A stretch of DNA of 64,000 nucleotides from Pseudomonadota bacterium. GTDB taxonomy: Bacteria > Pseudomonadota > Alphaproteobacteria > Micavibrionales > UBA2020. The stretch covers positions 62,339 through 126,338 of the forward strand of contig JAJZTA010000005.1 of assembly GCA_021849295.1 (NCBI GenBank). The letters are read 5' to 3'. Position numbers and translations under genes: made by a program. The notes beneath the pieces were generated by a model. That model worked only from the letters and a program-made list of their open reading frames with translations, did no database searches and was not told the DNA's origin. This document shows, in pieces, positions 63,357 to 64,000 of the stretch (position 1 is its first letter; every line of letters begins with the position of its first letter).

Positions 63357-64000
63357 TCACGCGGCTTCGCCTTTCCTGTAACGGTAATAGGCGGCGCAGG
63401 CGCCTTCGCCCGAGACCATCGTCGCGCCCAAGGGATGTTCCGGCGTGCAGGTCTTGCCGAAGGCGGGGCATTGGGCGGGCTTCTTTTGCCCGAGCAGGAC
63501 GAGGCCGCTGATGCATTCCGTCGGCTCTTCGCGGGCGGCATGCGCGATATCAAAGCGTTTTTCCGCGTCGAACGCGGCATATTCCGCCGTCAGTCCCCAG
63601 CCGCTTTGCGGGATTTCGCCGATGCCGCGCCACTTACGGGGAATGACGCGGAAGACTTTCGAGATCAGCTCTTGCGCGGGCATATTGCCGCTTTCTTGCA
63701 CGGCGCGGCTATACTGGTTTTCGACCGCGGCGCGGCCTTTTTCCAGCTGGCGGATGCACATATAGAGCCCCTGCAGAATATCCAGCGGCTCAAAGCCGGT
63801 GACGACGACCGGCACTTTGTATTTTTGCACGATCGGCGCGTATTCTTTATATCCCATCACGGTGCAGACATGCCCTGCGGCCAAGAAACCCTGCACCTTG
63901 TTTTGCGGCGATGAAAGGATGGATTCCATCGCTGGCGGCACCAGCACATGCGAGACCAGAACGGAAAAATTTTGCACCCCTTCGGTTTTCGCCAGATGCA
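63357..64000 (-). CDS. hypD: Hydrogenase maturation protein HypD (C-terminal part, cut by right edge)
   Basis: The visible 214 codons continue past the right edge, so the start is missing. HypD carries an iron-sulfur cluster and, with HypC, forms the Fe(CN)2CO precursor of [NiFe]-hydrogenases. Visible motifs are [53 protein letters not shown] (in part), and the Cys-rich [16 protein letters not shown] followed by [14 protein letters not shown], the cluster region. The order hypD-hypE is standard. The reading frame is intact to the edge. Confidence 0.95.
   Translation of the reverse strand, partial: HLAKTEGVQNFSVLVSHVLVPPAMESILSSPQNKVQGFLAAGHVCTVMGYKEYAPIVQKYKVPVVVTGFEPLDILQGLYMCIRQLEKGRAAVENQYSRAVQESGNMPAQELISKVFRVIPRKWRGIGEIPQSGWGLTAEYAAFDAEKRFDIAHAAREEPTECISGLVLLGQKKPAQCPAFGKTCTPEHPLGATMVSGEGACAAYYRYRKGEAA

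Overview
The window is about 60% G+C, gene-dense, and reads as the chromosome of an alphaproteobacterium. The evidence is a DUF3126 protein, an HdaA-type DnaA regulator paired with a DUF2066 protein, an RNase E with a long acidic insert in its S1 domain, and a prophage whose head-tail genes resemble those of alphaproteobacterial siphoviruses and gene transfer agents. I cannot place the genus. No rRNA genes or CRISPR arrays are visible.

Layout. (1) About 1-13750 is the late region of a siphovirus-like prophage, cut by the left edge: prohead protease, HK97 coat, connector, head-tail adaptor, DUF3168, tail tube, GTA gp10-like chaperone, a very short tape-measure candidate, DUF1833, NlpC/P60, J-like tip protein, fibre, and a lysis cassette whose two spanins overlap. 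It carries inserted cargo: an antisense Sel1 protein (3334-4104) and two paralogous small genes, each with its own promoter-like site and terminator (6579-7426). An ankyrin-repeat gene closes it. (2) 13750-20850 is accessory and poorly characterised: small hypothetical genes, DUF3126, thymidine kinase, and three tandem paralogs of an unrecognised family (18345-20255). (3) 20886-27750 is housekeeping (gyrB, recF, ndk) with unrecognised genes between; 23687-24340 looks like a fourth, divergent relative of the tandem family. (4) 27820-41862 is core: a large hybrid histidine kinase, the DUF2066/hdaA pair, pfkA, an L,D-transpeptidase, AmiC-type amidase and RNase E with a structured leader. (5) tRNA-Ser(GCU) at 41983 has been used as the attachment site of a 9.8-kb integrative element (42057-51878): tyrosine integrase, a type III restriction-modification system with two extra unknown genes, an AlpA-like regulator, a primase-polymerase, a DUF3987 protein and iteron-like repeats. 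(6) 52187-57690 holds a polytopic membrane protein, a DUF4153 gene interrupted by one in-frame stop codon, and a secreted beta-barrel-like protein. (7) 57698-62179 is a MacA-MacB-NodT tripartite efflux operon. (8) 62314-64000 is hypE and the 3' part of hypD, [NiFe]-hydrogenase maturation, cut by the right edge.

How the parts work together. The prophage block encodes capsid, tail and lysis functions and the proteins it may confer on its host. The tRNA-Ser element resembles a P4-like satellite: it can integrate and excise, has its own replication-initiation proteins, and carries a defence system. The most interesting unexplained material is the tandem paralog family, the twin cargo genes in the tail operon, the unknown genes in the type III locus, and the repeat clusters at the ends of the integrative element.
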